This document shows positions 1-9,283 of a DNA stretch of 64,000 bases, in pieces; position 1 is the first letter of the stretch; each line of letters begins with the position of its first letter. Source of the DNA: Photobacterium sp. GB-56 (lineage in GTDB: Bacteria; Pseudomonadota; Gammaproteobacteria; Enterobacterales; Vibrionaceae); contig NZ_PYNW01000003.1 of the NCBI RefSeq assembly GCF_003026105.1, positions 186,001-250,000 on the forward strand, read 5' to 3'. The translations under genes and the position numbers were made by a program. Below the pieces are notes generated by a model. That model saw only the letters and a program-made list of their open reading frames with translations. It did not search any database and had not been told where the DNA came from.

Positions 1-1
1 T

Positions 2-2149
2 TCAATAGACACAATTTATGGTGAAAAATTAGGTACAATTAGCTTTTCTGGTAGTCGTTTTACCTATAAATCTATCGCCGGAAAATCAGGTGAAGATATT
101 ATATTTTACACAATGACGAATAATGATACGGGCCAGACATTCAAAGGAAAGGTTGTTATCGATCTCTCTTTACCTGCTCCCGTCACGAAAGATATTATTC
201 TGTATGTTGATGCGGGTGAATCAAAAACATTTTCTTTGGGTGATGGTTCATCCATCAATAAGATCCAAGAAATTACTAACGAAAAGTTAGGCTCAGTTTC
301 AATTAACGGAAGTGAATTTACCTATAATCCGTCTGAAAATAAGTACGGGCAAGATATTTTATCTTATACCATGGCTGATCCAAATAACCCGAATAAAAAA
401 CAAACAGGCAATATAATTGTTAATGTTGTACCACCTGAAAAGCCAACATTAACATATATAGGTCTTGATTTAGGTGGGGCGAGTTATGAACCTGGTGCCG
501 AACTAACTTCTTCTTTATATTGTGAAAGGCATTGCGATAGTTATGAATATCAATGGATCATTAATGGAAAAGTGGTCGGGACTGATGAATCTTATACATT
601 ACAACCAGAAGATATAAATCACGCAGTTAAATTAGAGGTTGTTGGTGTTGATGAGTATGGACAAAAATCTAGTTCTGAGTATTCAATTTACTCTATAGCC
701 ACTGTCAATCAGATCCATAGCAATCATTATTCATTCATAGCGTCTAAAAGCCCTTCTTTAGATCCTTTTATTTCTTCATCAGATTTTATTGGTTGGGGAG
801 CTGAAACATTAGGCGCTAAAGACCAATATATGCCAAGACCAGGAGCCGAATACAAACTCGTTGCAACGCAAATGGCTTATGTTTATGTACCTGAATACGA
901 TGCTGATGGTTGGGTGAAAGCTCCTGTCAATGCATGGGGAGATATTCGGCATGGTGGCGAGATGGGGATATATGATCCAAATTTCGGTACTAATAAACTT
1001 TATTATATTAAAGATTGTGTCGCATCACGTTTTGCATTTGCTTGTGTAACGGGTTTAGATTTTTATGATGACACTGGTGAGATACCATTTGGTAAAGTTT
1101 ATACATGGTATGACCCTAATCATGACGGAAGCTATACCAAAGTCGTTGAAGAAGAGGTCCCTGAAGGTATTGACGTAATTTTTTCTGCTGAAAATGCTTT
1201 CGCTGCACTAAAAGGTGACGACCTTGTGTCTTGGGATGTTAGTGCAAACCCGACAGTATTAAAACTTAATGATGTTGTGAAAGTTTATGATTCAGGAAAG
1301 CAGGACTCAATTTGGAAAAGACGTCCTGGTTTTACCGCAGTGACTTCAACGGGGAGAATCTTCACTTGGTCAGGTGGAGAGACGTCAGCGAATGAGATTA
1401 CTTTTAGTTCCGCAACTGGTACGCCTCTTAACGGTGATGATATTGTATCTGTTCATACAACCGACTCTGCATATGCTGCAGTAATGAAAGATGGCTCGGT
1501 GCAGGTATGGGGTAATACAGATGGGGGGGCGGATATTAATGGGCTCGAACATCATTTATCTTCTGGTGTTGTTGATATTTTCTCCACGTCATCTGCTTTT
1601 GCAGCCTTAAAACAAGATGGAAGCGTTATTGTTTGGGGTGATGAAAGCTGCGGCGGCAAAAATAATACAGGTGTAAACTTAACTGATATTAAAGCAATCT
1701 CTAGTACAACAGATGCATTTGCCGCAATTAAAAATGATGGTTCAGTCGTCACTTGGGGAGATGTATCTGCAGGTGGTGACTCAAGTAGTGTGAGTTCTGA
1801 ATTGATTTCAGGTGTTAAAGATATTGTGGGTAATAGGGAAGCATTTGCCGCTATTAAAAGTGACGGTTCTGTCGTGGTATGGGGATATAATCATGGCGGC
1901 GGTTTAATTACATCAACTGATGGTGTAACTGAACCTACAGAAAATGCTAATTTAGTTTCACGCTTAAAGTCTGGCGTAATTCATATTCAAGCAACATTAT
2001 TTGCTTTTGCTGCACTAAAAGATAATGGAGAAGTCGTAAGCTGGGGACGAGATTATTTTGGTGGTGATACGAGTACTGTTGATTCAGAATTTATGCCAGA
2101 TCCTAATTCGTTTTCACTTAGAGAAACATCTATTTTTGAGTCATATTGA
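2..2149 (+). CDS. Large secreted/surface protein, Ig-like domains plus seven-repeat RCC1-like propeller (5' end outside window)
   Basis: The frame is open from base 2, so the first ATG at 113 is internal and the gene starts before the window. The visible part begins with two beta-sandwich repeats (each with a G.xFTY...G.DxxxYTM pattern), then an Ig-like domain with a Cys pair (about bases 450-690), a linker, and from about base 1150 seven repeats of the type 'AFAALK.DGSVV.WG...GG' running to the C terminus. Seven such blades match the seven-bladed RCC1 fold. No C-terminal anchor, RTX repeats or sorting signal is seen after the last blade. Family knowledge suggests an extracellular adhesin or binding protein; the ligand is unknown. 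Its location next to a fimbrial operon fits a cell-surface accessory region. The end (TGA, 2147-2149) is firm and the function is inferred. Confidence 0.75.
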   Translation, partial: SIDTIYGEKLGTISFSGSRFTYKSIAGKSGEDIIFYTMTNNDTGQTFKGKVVIDLSLPAPVTKDIILYVDAGESKTFSLGDGSSINKIQEITNEKLGSVSINGSEFTYNPSENKYGQDILSYTMADPNNPNKKQTGNIIVNVVPPEKPTLTYIGLDLGGASYEPGAELTSSLYCERHCDSYEYQWIINGKVVGTDESYTLQPEDINHAVKLEVVGVDEYGQKSSSEYSIYSIATVNQIHSNHYSFIASKSPSLDPFISSSDFIGWGAETLGAKDQYMPRPGAEYKLVATQMAYVYVPEYDADGWVKAPVNAWGDIRHGGEMGIYDPNFGTNKLYYIKDCVASRFAFACVTGLDFYDDTGEIPFGKVYTWYDPNHDGSYTKVVEEEVPEGIDVIFSAENAFAALKGDDLVSWDVSANPTVLKLNDVVKVYDSGKQDSIWKRRPGFTAVTSTGRIFTWSGGETSANEITFSSATGTPLNGDDIVSVHTTDSAYAAVMKDGSVQVWGNTDGGADINGLEHHLSSGVVDIFSTSSAFAALKQDGSVIVWGDESCGGKNNTGVNLTDIKAISSTTDAFAAIKNDGSVVTWGDVSAGGDSSSVSSELISGVKDIVGNREAFAAIKSDGSVVVWGYNHGGGLITSTDGVTEPTENANLVSRLKSGVIHIQATLFAFAALKDNGEVVSWGRDYFGGDTSTVDSEFMPDPNSFSLRETSIFESY

Positions 2150-2543
2150 AATTAGTATACCTATGATAATGCCCATTAATGTAGCTAGTTCATCTATAAA
2201 TAAGCCGTTTTATTTTCCATATTAAATAATAATTAATGGTCAAAATATTATATTTAAGTGTGATTTTAGTAAATCGTGAATATTAGATGATTGTTTTTAC
2301 GTATGTATTAACTAAATATAATGAGTGTCGGAGGTATATATATTAAAAATCACATATTAACCTAACGCTATTGATTGCATTGTTATTTACATTGTTGCAG
2401 AAATATTGAGGTTGATATCATATTACAATGATGAATTATTCATTAAAGGTATGTTTGGTTGATTTATGATAGCTGGTTGTTATAATAAAGACCTACAAAA
2501 AATATGGTTTTTAATTATTCACTTTAAAAGGTAACTGATCTGA
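2150..2543. other. AT-rich gap without an intact gene
   Basis: No convincing gene is present. A strong ribosome-binding-like CGGAGG (2329-2334) is followed by a short open stretch that reads like a hydrophobic leader (LTLLIALLFTLL, about 2358-2400), but without a usable start codon and with stops on both sides. It may be the remnant of an exported protein gene. The tandem array starts just downstream. Confidence 0.4.
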
Positions 2544-2695
2544 TGTTAATTAATCGCTCTGGTGTTAATTAATCGCTCTGGTGTTAATTAATCGCTCTGG
2601 TGTTAATTAATCGCTCTGGTGTTAATTAATTGCCCTTATGTTAATTGATCGCTTTTATTTTAATTAAACACGCTGGTGTTAACTAATTTATTTTG
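2544..2695 (+). repeat. 19-bp tandem direct repeat array, 8 units
   Basis: Four exact copies of TGTTAATTAATCGCTCTGG (2544-2562, 2563-2581, 2582-2600, 2601-2619) are followed by four progressively diverged units in the same 19-bp register (2620-2638, 2639-2657, 2658-2676, 2677-2695). Each exact unit contains the palindrome TTAATTAA. The array lies 90 bp upstream of the major pilin start, where a promoter or regulator-binding region would be expected. A role in fimbrial regulation or in copy-number phase variation is inference. Confidence 0.9.
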
Positions 2696-2784
2696 TTGGA
2701 AATAAATTTAATGTGAAAAATGAAATATTTAAAGGTAATACTTTAAATGCATTTTTGAACAACGAATATTGATAAGGATATAAT

Positions 2785-3390
2785 ATGAAAATGGATAAAA
2801 AGACTACATTAGCTTCTACTATCTTACTATCTACTGCTTTTTTTTCAGTATCAGCCTTGGCAAATCAAGGTGATGTTATATTTCAAGGAGAAGTAACGAA
2901 AGCAACATGTAATTTTGTTATTCAAGACAGTGATGGTACAACGAATGCTTCTAACGTTGTGAATTTAAAGACAGCTACTGTTGATGAAGTAGAAGCTGGT
3001 AATGCCGAAGAAGTCGTTTTTGATATTGTTTCAGCAAAAAAAAATGATGGTTCTGATTGTTTCACTGCAGCTCATGATGTGACAGTTCTTTGGGTACCTG
3101 TTAATGGATGGGATGCTGATAATAACTTGGCTAATTTGGCGCCAAATGCATCAAAAGCACAAAAAGTTGCCGTAAGATTAATGAAAGGAGACGATGGCAC
3201 TCAAATTACATCAACTGATTCACGTGTTCATTTTGAGAAAATAGCTCCAGGTACTGATGCTATTCACACACCTACAAGATATCAATTTAAAGCACAAATG
3301 GTAAAATCTACTGATGATGCGAGTACAGAACCAGCAGTAACAGCTGGTAACGTAAAATCGCAAGCTAAATTTGTTGTCGGCTATCGTTAA
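2785..3390 (+). CDS. Major fimbrial subunit (chaperone-usher pilin)
   Basis: A 201-aa exported protein with a Sec signal peptide (basic MKMDKK, hydrophobic core, cleavage near ALA-NQ at about residue 26). The mature part starts with GDVIFQGEVTKATCNF, the usual N-terminal strand and first cysteine of type 1-like pilins; a second cysteine lies in 'GSDCFTA'. The C terminus 'AKFVVGYR' carries the alternating hydrophobic strand and penultimate aromatic that bind the periplasmic chaperone. The start is preceded by AAGGAT at good spacing. It is first in an operon with usher, two chaperones, minor pilin and adhesin, which supports the role of structural subunit. A hairpin follows directly, as often seen where the major pilin message is more abundant than the rest. 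The exact pilus class was not determined. Confidence 0.85.
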   Translation: MKMDKKTTLASTILLSTAFFSVSALANQGDVIFQGEVTKATCNFVIQDSDGTTNASNVVNLKTATVDEVEAGNAEEVVFDIVSAKKNDGSDCFTAAHDVTVLWVPVNGWDADNNLANLAPNASKAQKVAVRLMKGDDGTQITSTDSRVHFEKIAPGTDAIHTPTRYQFKAQMVKSTDDASTEPAVTAGNVKSQAKFVVGYR

Positions 3391-3393
3391 TAA

Positions 3394-3425
3394 ATTGGAG
3401 AAGTACTTTATAAGTGCTTCTCAAT
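3394..3425 (+). promoter_or_regulatory. Intercistronic stem-loop between pilin and usher
   Basis: The left arm 3394-3408 pairs with the right arm 3412-3425 through a three-base loop; the stem is about 14 bp with one bulged G and one wobble. It starts three bases after the pilin stop and is not followed by a T-run, so it is more likely an mRNA stability or partial-termination element than a full terminator. This would allow more pilin than usher to be made (inference from similar fimbrial operons). Confidence 0.6.
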
Positions 3426-3575
3426 TACTCTTATTAATAGTAATTATATTATTAATAACTTATATGTGAACATTACAGTAAGCATAATATCACAAGAACT
3501 CTATTAATTATTAGAGACCAATGATTACAAATTAAGATGGATTTAATTCGTGGTTGAAATGCGATGGAGATACGC

Positions 3576-5954
3576 ATGCATATAAAAAATGTGATTACTA
3601 TTTTAGCTGTTATGAACTCTTCTTTGTGCTTGGCACAAACTGAGTTTGATACTTCATTTATGAATGGTGGCAAAAATGTAAGATCAGATTTTTTAGACTA
3701 TTCAAGTAGCAATGTTCCTGGAAAATATTTGGTTGATTTTTATCTAAATAATAAAAGTTATGGTCGTCATGTTTTAGTGATAAAAGATGATGATAAAGAA
3801 TCTATTTGTTTGCCATTAACTTTATTAGAAACGTTAGATCTACCTATTAATTATGAGAAAATGATCGACGCTTTCAATCCAACAGATCATTGCTATAATT
3901 TAGAAAAAATACCGAAAGCTTCAGCTATATTTGATTTTTCTACGCAATCTTTATCGCTTCAATTACCACAACTTATTTTATTAGAAGATAATGAGTATAG
4001 CTGGGACTATGGTGCTAATGGTTTTATTCTAAATTACAATGCAAATGCAAGTCATCACTATTATCGGGATCATGGTAAAGATACATCTTCAGCATTTGTG
4101 AATTTTGATTTACAGATGAACTATGATCGCTGGGTATTTACAACACAGGCGAGTGGTACTAATAAAACAGGTATAAGATCTTCAGAATATCTTGTGTCAA
4201 CAGCGATAAAACCAATAAAAAGTGCTTTCTCTATTGGTAAAACATATACCCGATCATCTGTACTCAATGATTTTAGTTTTGTCGGCTTAACATTATACTC
4301 TGATAGCTCAATGGAACCTCATAAAACGAGAGGTTATGCACCGATTATCGAAGGATTTGCTGATTCCAGCTCAACAATTACCATTAAGCAAGGTAAATAT
4401 ATATTACTTTCTCGTGATATCCCTGCAGGTCATTACTCTTTTAGTAATATTAACCCTATTGGAAGTAAAGATATTGTTGTGGAGGTAAAAAGTGACACTG
4501 GAAAAATTACTAAAAAAATATATCCAATGTCAACGTTACCAAATCTGCTTGCTGAAGGTGACTACGATTATAATATAGCAACGGGACGCAAAGGTGATTT
4601 TGATAACTATATTAAAAATCCATTTATATTTGCTTCTTTAGATCGTGGGTTTAGGTATGCAACGTTAAATACAGCTGTGGTTTTACATGATAAGTACCAA
4701 AGCTTAGGTATAGGAGCTGGAGTTCCTTTAAGCTATTTCGGTGCAATTTCTTTTAATGTCAATGGCTCTAGAAGCGAATATAACAAAACGGATAAAAGTC
4801 AAAAAAGAAGTCTAGAAGGGATCAACACAAGTTTACGTTATGTGAAAGATATTACAGAACGTACACATGTTCAATTTGTAGCGTATGAATACCACAGTAC
4901 TGGTTATGTTGATTTTAATGGCTTTGATCCTGATTCTTATGATGAGTATGGCAGTGAGTCATTAAGAAATCGATTTGAAACAATTCTTACGCATAGTTTT
5001 GATCATTCATATCTATCTGCTTCTGGCTGGTACAGTAATTATCGAGGGATAATCGCTAGCGAATATGGTGGCAACGTATCATTCTCAACAGCATTTGAGA
5101 ATGGTGTGACTGCAAGTATTAGTGGTTCAATAACATCGTCTGAATCTCTTGGTGAGGACTATTCAACGACTCTAAGTTTAAGTATTCCATTATCTTATAA
5201 AGAACGAGATATATTCACTAATTCATCAGTGACTTATTCTAAAACATCTGGGACTACCGTTAGTACCAATACGTCATTCAACAGCAGTGATAATATTTCT
5301 CATTCTGTAAGTGCAAGTGCTTCGAAGTCTGAACGTTCTGCGTCATTTAGTACAAATGCCAACTTGAATCCTGTTGCTATCGGTTTTAATGCTTCAACGA
5401 GTAATAACTCAACGTCTGTTGGCGGATCTATCTCGGGCTCAGTTGCTGCTGCAGAAGGGGCTGGTATTGCTTATTCAAGCCGTCGCTCGCAAACTATAGC
5501 AATTGTGAATACAAAAGGGATAGATAAAGCTAAAGTTAACGGTCGTAAAGCTGATAACTTTGGAAACATTATTATTCCGCTTTCAACTTATACACAGAAT
5601 CGTATTAATTTAAATAGTAAAGATATATCTCATGATATTGAGTTAAATAAAACGTCATATAATGTAATTCCGACTGATAAAGCAATAATTGTTCGTAAAT
5701 TTGATTATAAGAAAGTGCAAAGATACTTACTTCGTGTGTTTGATAAGAATGGAACTGAATTACCATTAGGTTCACAGGTAACAACGGACGATAATGTTTA
5801 TGTTGGTTTTATTGCAACACAAGGGGTGTTAATGGCAACGCTTGACTCACCTTCACATTACCTACATATCAAAACAAATACTCAAACTTGTAATGTGGAC
5901 ATTTCGAAAATTAAGCCAGATCTTAATGAAGTTAAAGATATATATTGCCAATAA
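3576..5954 (+). CDS. Outer-membrane fimbrial usher
   Basis: About 792 aa, PapC/FimD family: an outer-membrane beta-barrel that accepts chaperone-subunit complexes and assembles the pilus. After a signal peptide (cleavage near CLAQ) comes the usher N-terminal domain (FDTSFMNGG...VPGKYLVDFYLN, with CLPL and a later HCYNLEKI), then the barrel and plug region (PAGHYSF, GDYDYNIATGR) and a short C-terminal domain with a Cys pair. The start at 3576 is preferred over 3564 because GGAGA (3566-3570) sits at the right distance and the resulting N terminus is a clean signal peptide. A long Ser/Thr/Asn-rich stretch (about residues 520-640) forms part of the barrel. It is about 792 aa, near the lower end of the usual usher size. 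Slightly overlapping translation signals link it to the chaperone gene 13 bases downstream. Confidence 0.9.
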   Translation: MHIKNVITILAVMNSSLCLAQTEFDTSFMNGGKNVRSDFLDYSSSNVPGKYLVDFYLNNKSYGRHVLVIKDDDKESICLPLTLLETLDLPINYEKMIDAFNPTDHCYNLEKIPKASAIFDFSTQSLSLQLPQLILLEDNEYSWDYGANGFILNYNANASHHYYRDHGKDTSSAFVNFDLQMNYDRWVFTTQASGTNKTGIRSSEYLVSTAIKPIKSAFSIGKTYTRSSVLNDFSFVGLTLYSDSSMEPHKTRGYAPIIEGFADSSSTITIKQGKYILLSRDIPAGHYSFSNINPIGSKDIVVEVKSDTGKITKKIYPMSTLPNLLAEGDYDYNIATGRKGDFDNYIKNPFIFASLDRGFRYATLNTAVVLHDKYQSLGIGAGVPLSYFGAISFNVNGSRSEYNKTDKSQKRSLEGINTSLRYVKDITERTHVQFVAYEYHSTGYVDFNGFDPDSYDEYGSESLRNRFETILTHSFDHSYLSASGWYSNYRGIIASEYGGNVSFSTAFENGVTASISGSITSSESLGEDYSTTLSLSIPLSYKERDIFTNSSVTYSKTSGTTVSTNTSFNSSDNISHSVSASASKSERSASFSTNANLNPVAIGFNASTSNNSTSVGGSISGSVAAAEGAGIAYSSRRSQTIAIVNTKGIDKAKVNGRKADNFGNIIIPLSTYTQNRINLNSKDISHDIELNKTSYNVIPTDKAIIVRKFDYKKVQRYLLRVFDKNGTELPLGSQVTTDDNVYVGFIATQGVLMATLDSPSHYLHIKTNTQTCNVDISKIKPDLNEVKDIYCQ

Positions 5955-5967
5955 TGTTGAGGTTTTA

Positions 5968-6669
5968 ATGAAAAATTACTTAATATCATTTTGTTTAGTA
6001 AGTTGTATGCTACTTTCTAGCAGTGTATATGCTGGGCTTAAAATGAACAAAACGCGTTATATTTATAATGAAGGACAAGGTGATATTACCGTAAAAATTG
6101 TCAATGATAGTGATGTTAACTATGGCGGCCAAGTATGGATAGATAATCTGAATGAAATAAATACGGATAGTGTTAATTTTATTGTGCTTCCTTCAATGTT
6201 TAAAATAGTAAAAAATGGTCGACAAATTATAAGATTAAAAAAGATTGGAAATAATATAAGAAAGGATCAAGAGTCACTCTTTTTTATTAATGTTCTTGAA
6301 ATGCCACCTCGGCCAAAAGATACTCCTGATAGCTTTATGCAAATAGCGCTTCAAACAAAAGTGAAGTTGATATACAGACCAACATCATTACAAAAGACTC
6401 GTTTGGAAGCAGAAAAAGAAATAAAAATAGAAAAAGTGAATCATGGTTATAAGATAATTAACCCAACATCATATTATTTTGCTATTAGTAAAGTAATAGT
6501 GGATGGTAAATTGATTCATTTTAATAAATCCGTTGATAAAAAATTAGGATTATTTTCTCCAAAAAGTTCAATAGATCTATCTGGGATAAAGGTTAAATCT
6601 AGTTCAAAAATTACAATTTATGCACTCGATGATTTTGGCAGTAGTAGAGAATACATTATCAATGGGTAA
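5968..6669 (+). CDS. Periplasmic fimbrial chaperone 1
   Basis: A 233-aa PapD-like chaperone. The frame is open further upstream (from 5842, inside the usher), but the ATG at 5968 gives a proper signal peptide (MKNYLISF...SSSVYA) and the same length as the second chaperone in this operon. Immunoglobulin-like domain 1 has the 'KMNKTRYIYNEG' start, the 'LPSMFKIVKNGRQIIRL' strand region and the 'ESLFFINVLEMPP' motif that forms the conserved PapD core. The 'KVKLIYRP' element with its basic residues anchors the subunit C terminus in this family. Domain 2 follows. It holds pilin subunits in the periplasm by donor-strand complementation and hands them to the usher. Confidence 0.88.
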   Translation: MKNYLISFCLVSCMLLSSSVYAGLKMNKTRYIYNEGQGDITVKIVNDSDVNYGGQVWIDNLNEINTDSVNFIVLPSMFKIVKNGRQIIRLKKIGNNIRKDQESLFFINVLEMPPRPKDTPDSFMQIALQTKVKLIYRPTSLQKTRLEAEKEIKIEKVNHGYKIINPTSYYFAISKVIVDGKLIHFNKSVDKKLGLFSPKSSIDLSGIKVKSSSKITIYALDDFGSSREYIING

Positions 6670-6697
6670 TTACTAAGACTTATTAAATGGTATTTAT

Positions 6698-7204
6698 ATG
6701 AGTGTGAATAAAATTGCTTTTGCAGTATTACTTTTATCATCTAATTACGTAATGGCACATATAGCTGAAGTAACTGTAAATATTAGCGGTAATATTATTA
6801 GTCCAGGTTGTACTGTTAATAGTAATAATGATGAAACCGTTGATTTTGAAACTGTTGATACGGGGCAGGTAATAACGGGTATTATAACAGAAACAGTGCC
6901 AGTTGTGATTCATTGCGCTAGGCCTGAAATTATTGACGGCATTAATATCAAATATGACCCTATTGATACATTAGGAAGTTCTGATGGAATACTTTCTACG
7001 AGTAAAGATGAACTTGGTATAAAACTCTTAGTTGAAGGCAGTAACTTGGTATTTGATCAAAACTACCCTGTTCCTATCGGTAATGAAACAGAATTTATCC
7101 ATGATGTTACTGCTACACTGATTTACACGGGTAACGGTAATTATACAGATTTAAATGCAGGGGAGTTTACAAGCAAGTTAAGAATTACTTTAACTTATTA
7201 TTAA
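6698..7204 (+). CDS. Minor fimbrial subunit
   Basis: A 168-aa exported pilin-like protein: signal peptide ending near VMA-H, then 'VNISGNIISPGCTV', the typical first strand and cysteine of type 1-family pilins, a second Cys in 'VVIHCARPE', and a C-terminal strand 'KLRITLTYY' with a penultimate Tyr for chaperone binding. It is shorter than the major subunit. It sits between the two chaperone genes, so it is likely an adaptor or initiator subunit of the same pilus (inference). Confidence 0.78.
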   Translation: MSVNKIAFAVLLLSSNYVMAHIAEVTVNISGNIISPGCTVNSNNDETVDFETVDTGQVITGIITETVPVVIHCARPEIIDGINIKYDPIDTLGSSDGILSTSKDELGIKLLVEGSNLVFDQNYPVPIGNETEFIHDVTATLIYTGNGNYTDLNAGEFTSKLRITLTYY

Positions 7205-7227
7205 TCGTATTTTACTTAGGTTGATTC

Positions 7228-7929
7228 ATGACATTAAAATATATTTTACATATTGGGCTATTTATACTTTTTTACAGTAGCAATTCGTTTGCTGCATTAC
7301 AATTAAACGCAACAAGATATATTGTTAATGAAGGCGATAAAAGCGTTGAAATTAAGATAGAGAATATAGCAGATAAAACATACGCTGCTCAAATATGGAT
7401 AGAGAACGAAAATAAAAAAGATAAAAACGTTAACTTTATCCCTATGCCTAACTTTTTTAAATTTAACAAAGGTGAAACACAAGTTGTTAGACTGCTAAAT
7501 ACACATAAATCGTCATCTCTTAATAATGAATCTCTGTACTGGCTCAATTTACAAGAAATACCACCTGTTGATAAGTCTAAAAAAAGTAGAATAACACTAG
7601 CTTTAAAAACAAGAGTAAAACTAATTTATAGACCTAAAGTTCTTTTAGGTAAAAGGGCTAATGCTGAGAAATTATTATCAATTGTTAAATCTAATGGAAA
7701 TATAAAAATTACGAATCCAACACCTTTTTATCTAGCAGTAGTTAACGTTAAATTTAATGGTAAAGAAATAAAACTAAACAATGAGATGAAACAGCAGTTA
7801 GGTGTTTTTCCACCTGAAAGTTCAGTATTTATTAAAAACAATTATGTAGCAACAATCTCAAAATTTGAATTTGACGCTATTAATGATTACGGAACAGTCA
7901 GTCATTTTCAAGGGAAATTAGGATATTAA
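7228..7929 (+). CDS. Periplasmic fimbrial chaperone 2
   Basis: A 233-aa PapD-family chaperone, clearly a paralogue of chaperone 1: the same length, 'QLNATRYIVNEGDKSVEIKI' (compare 'KMNKTRYIYNEG'), 'AAQIWIEN', 'LYWLNLQEIPP' and 'TRVKLIYRP'. The signal peptide ends near SFAAL. AGGTTGA precedes the ATG. Two chaperones in one fimbrial operon usually means that one is dedicated to a special subunit; its position directly before the adhesin gene suggests the adhesin as client (inference). Confidence 0.87.
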   Translation: MTLKYILHIGLFILFYSSNSFAALQLNATRYIVNEGDKSVEIKIENIADKTYAAQIWIENENKKDKNVNFIPMPNFFKFNKGETQVVRLLNTHKSSSLNNESLYWLNLQEIPPVDKSKKSRITLALKTRVKLIYRPKVLLGKRANAEKLLSIVKSNGNIKITNPTPFYLAVVNVKFNGKEIKLNNEMKQQLGVFPPESSVFIKNNYVATISKFEFDAINDYGTVSHFQGKLGY

Positions 7930-7976
7930 ATACTAATTAAACGTTTTAATTATAGAATACATATTAGGCTATCAGA

Positions 7977-8999
7977 ATGATTAAAATTAAAGGAATCATG
8001 TTGTTCCTAATTGTTACCAGTACTTTTAATGTATATGCTAATGATATTGATGTTTTTGTTAATCCAGGTAGAGACGTTGTAGTTCCAGTTGTGCTAGATG
8101 GAATTACTTTAAATAATCAATTAGTTAACAGTGAGTTCTTTTGGGCTCATGAACGAGTCGGTACTAGTGACGAATACTCACGATCTGAAACTAGAGGTAA
8201 TATAACTCTTAGTATGGTAGGAACTGCATCAACATTTCGCTTGTTATTTAATGGTGGTGGAACAAATTGGAATTGTAACCTTGGCGGTAATCCACTTCCT
8301 GGTGCGTTTCCTGGCCATAATTTATCGGGTAATATATTGCATAGATTTTGTGGAGGAGGAAGTCAACGTTTGGGGTTTCACCTCAGAAATCGGGTTTTGC
8401 GCAATAATTGGAGAGTTAACCTTCGAACTAGAGTAAATCAGGTACGTATAGTTGTACCCGCTAATGCTACCACTCAACAAGAAAGATTTTCTATTTTCCA
8501 TCGAGTGCAAAGAAATAATGCTGATAGACCTATTAATGTCGGCACTGCTGATAGAATCACTGTACATATTATACAAAATACCTGTACGTTTGGAGCTAAT
8601 AACGCTGATATAGATATTAATGTTGGCGATATTACACCCGGTATCGATGGACCGAGAACTCCAGTGGACCTTGATTTAACCTGTATTTCTGAAAATAATG
8701 AAGTTGGAACCGCTGTTAATGCTGGCTTATCGAATACGGAAAATACAATGTTGGCAAATTATCGTATTGAAGAGAATATAGCGAGTAATTTTAATGACAA
8801 GGCTGTAAATGTGTTCTTATTTAGACCGAATAATGTTCGTGTTAATTTAGGTCAAGTATATGATGATATATTTGAATTAAACAACTTGGAATATCAAGTT
8901 ATACCAAGTCCAATTGATGAATTTGATCCTCATGATAACACGGCTGCTCAGTTTGGTGCTTTTACTCGATCATATAATGTAATAATTGATTATTTTTAA
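7977..8999 (+). CDS. Fimbrial tip adhesin-like protein
   Basis: A 340-aa exported protein with signal peptide (cleavage near VYA-ND). The mature N terminus 'DIDVFVNPGRDVVVPVVLDG' opens a lectin-like or receptor-binding domain (to about residue 190) with a Cys pair ('NWNCNLGG', 'HRFCGGG'). The C-terminal part (from 'VHIIQNTCTFG' onward) is a pilin-like domain with two cysteines and a final strand 'YNVIIDYF'. This two-domain layout and the last place in the operon are typical of tip adhesins. The receptor is not predictable. A degraded paralogue lies immediately downstream. Confidence 0.75.
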   Translation: MIKIKGIMLFLIVTSTFNVYANDIDVFVNPGRDVVVPVVLDGITLNNQLVNSEFFWAHERVGTSDEYSRSETRGNITLSMVGTASTFRLLFNGGGTNWNCNLGGNPLPGAFPGHNLSGNILHRFCGGGSQRLGFHLRNRVLRNNWRVNLRTRVNQVRIVVPANATTQQERFSIFHRVQRNNADRPINVGTADRITVHIIQNTCTFGANNADIDINVGDITPGIDGPRTPVDLDLTCISENNEVGTAVNAGLSNTENTMLANYRIEENIASNFNDKAVNVFLFRPNNVRVNLGQVYDDIFELNNLEYQVIPSPIDEFDPHDNTAAQFGAFTRSYNVIIDYF

Positions 9000-9015
9000 T
9001 CATGATATTGGTTTT

Positions 9016-9057
9016 AAAAAGGCTTAAGCTATATTTTAATAGCTTAAGCCTTTTTTT
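9016..9057 (+). terminator. Rho-independent terminator of the fimbrial operon
   Basis: Perfect inverted repeat AAGGCTTAAGCTAT / ATAGCTTAAGCCTT around a short AT loop, followed by a run of seven T. It starts about 17 bases after the adhesin stop. Confidence 0.92.
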
Positions 9058-9283
9058 ATCAATAAGTAAAGTATTCATCTTTATAGTTATTTTAATGATA
9101 AAGATAGTCTGTTTCCTTTTTGGAATTGAATGGTATCTTGTTATTCTCTATATTAATTTTTTATTACAATATAAACTGTGGTTGTTGTATATCGAGATTG
9201 TTAAATTATCTTATATTTTTAATATTAGAATATTTTAATAAAATTTAATCTTTAAAACGCTATATTTATATTGGTATTAATTA

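Noticed and set aside
2329..2400. Ribosome-site-like CGGAGG followed by a hydrophobic leader-like stretch
   Set aside because: No ATG/GTG/TTG in the right place and stops in frame; at most a gene remnant, kept only as a note in the gap entry.
9002..9238. 78-codon hydrophobic plus-strand ORF after the adhesin
   Set aside because: It begins on top of the fimbrial operon terminator (9016-9057), has no ribosome site and very low-complexity AT-rich sequence.
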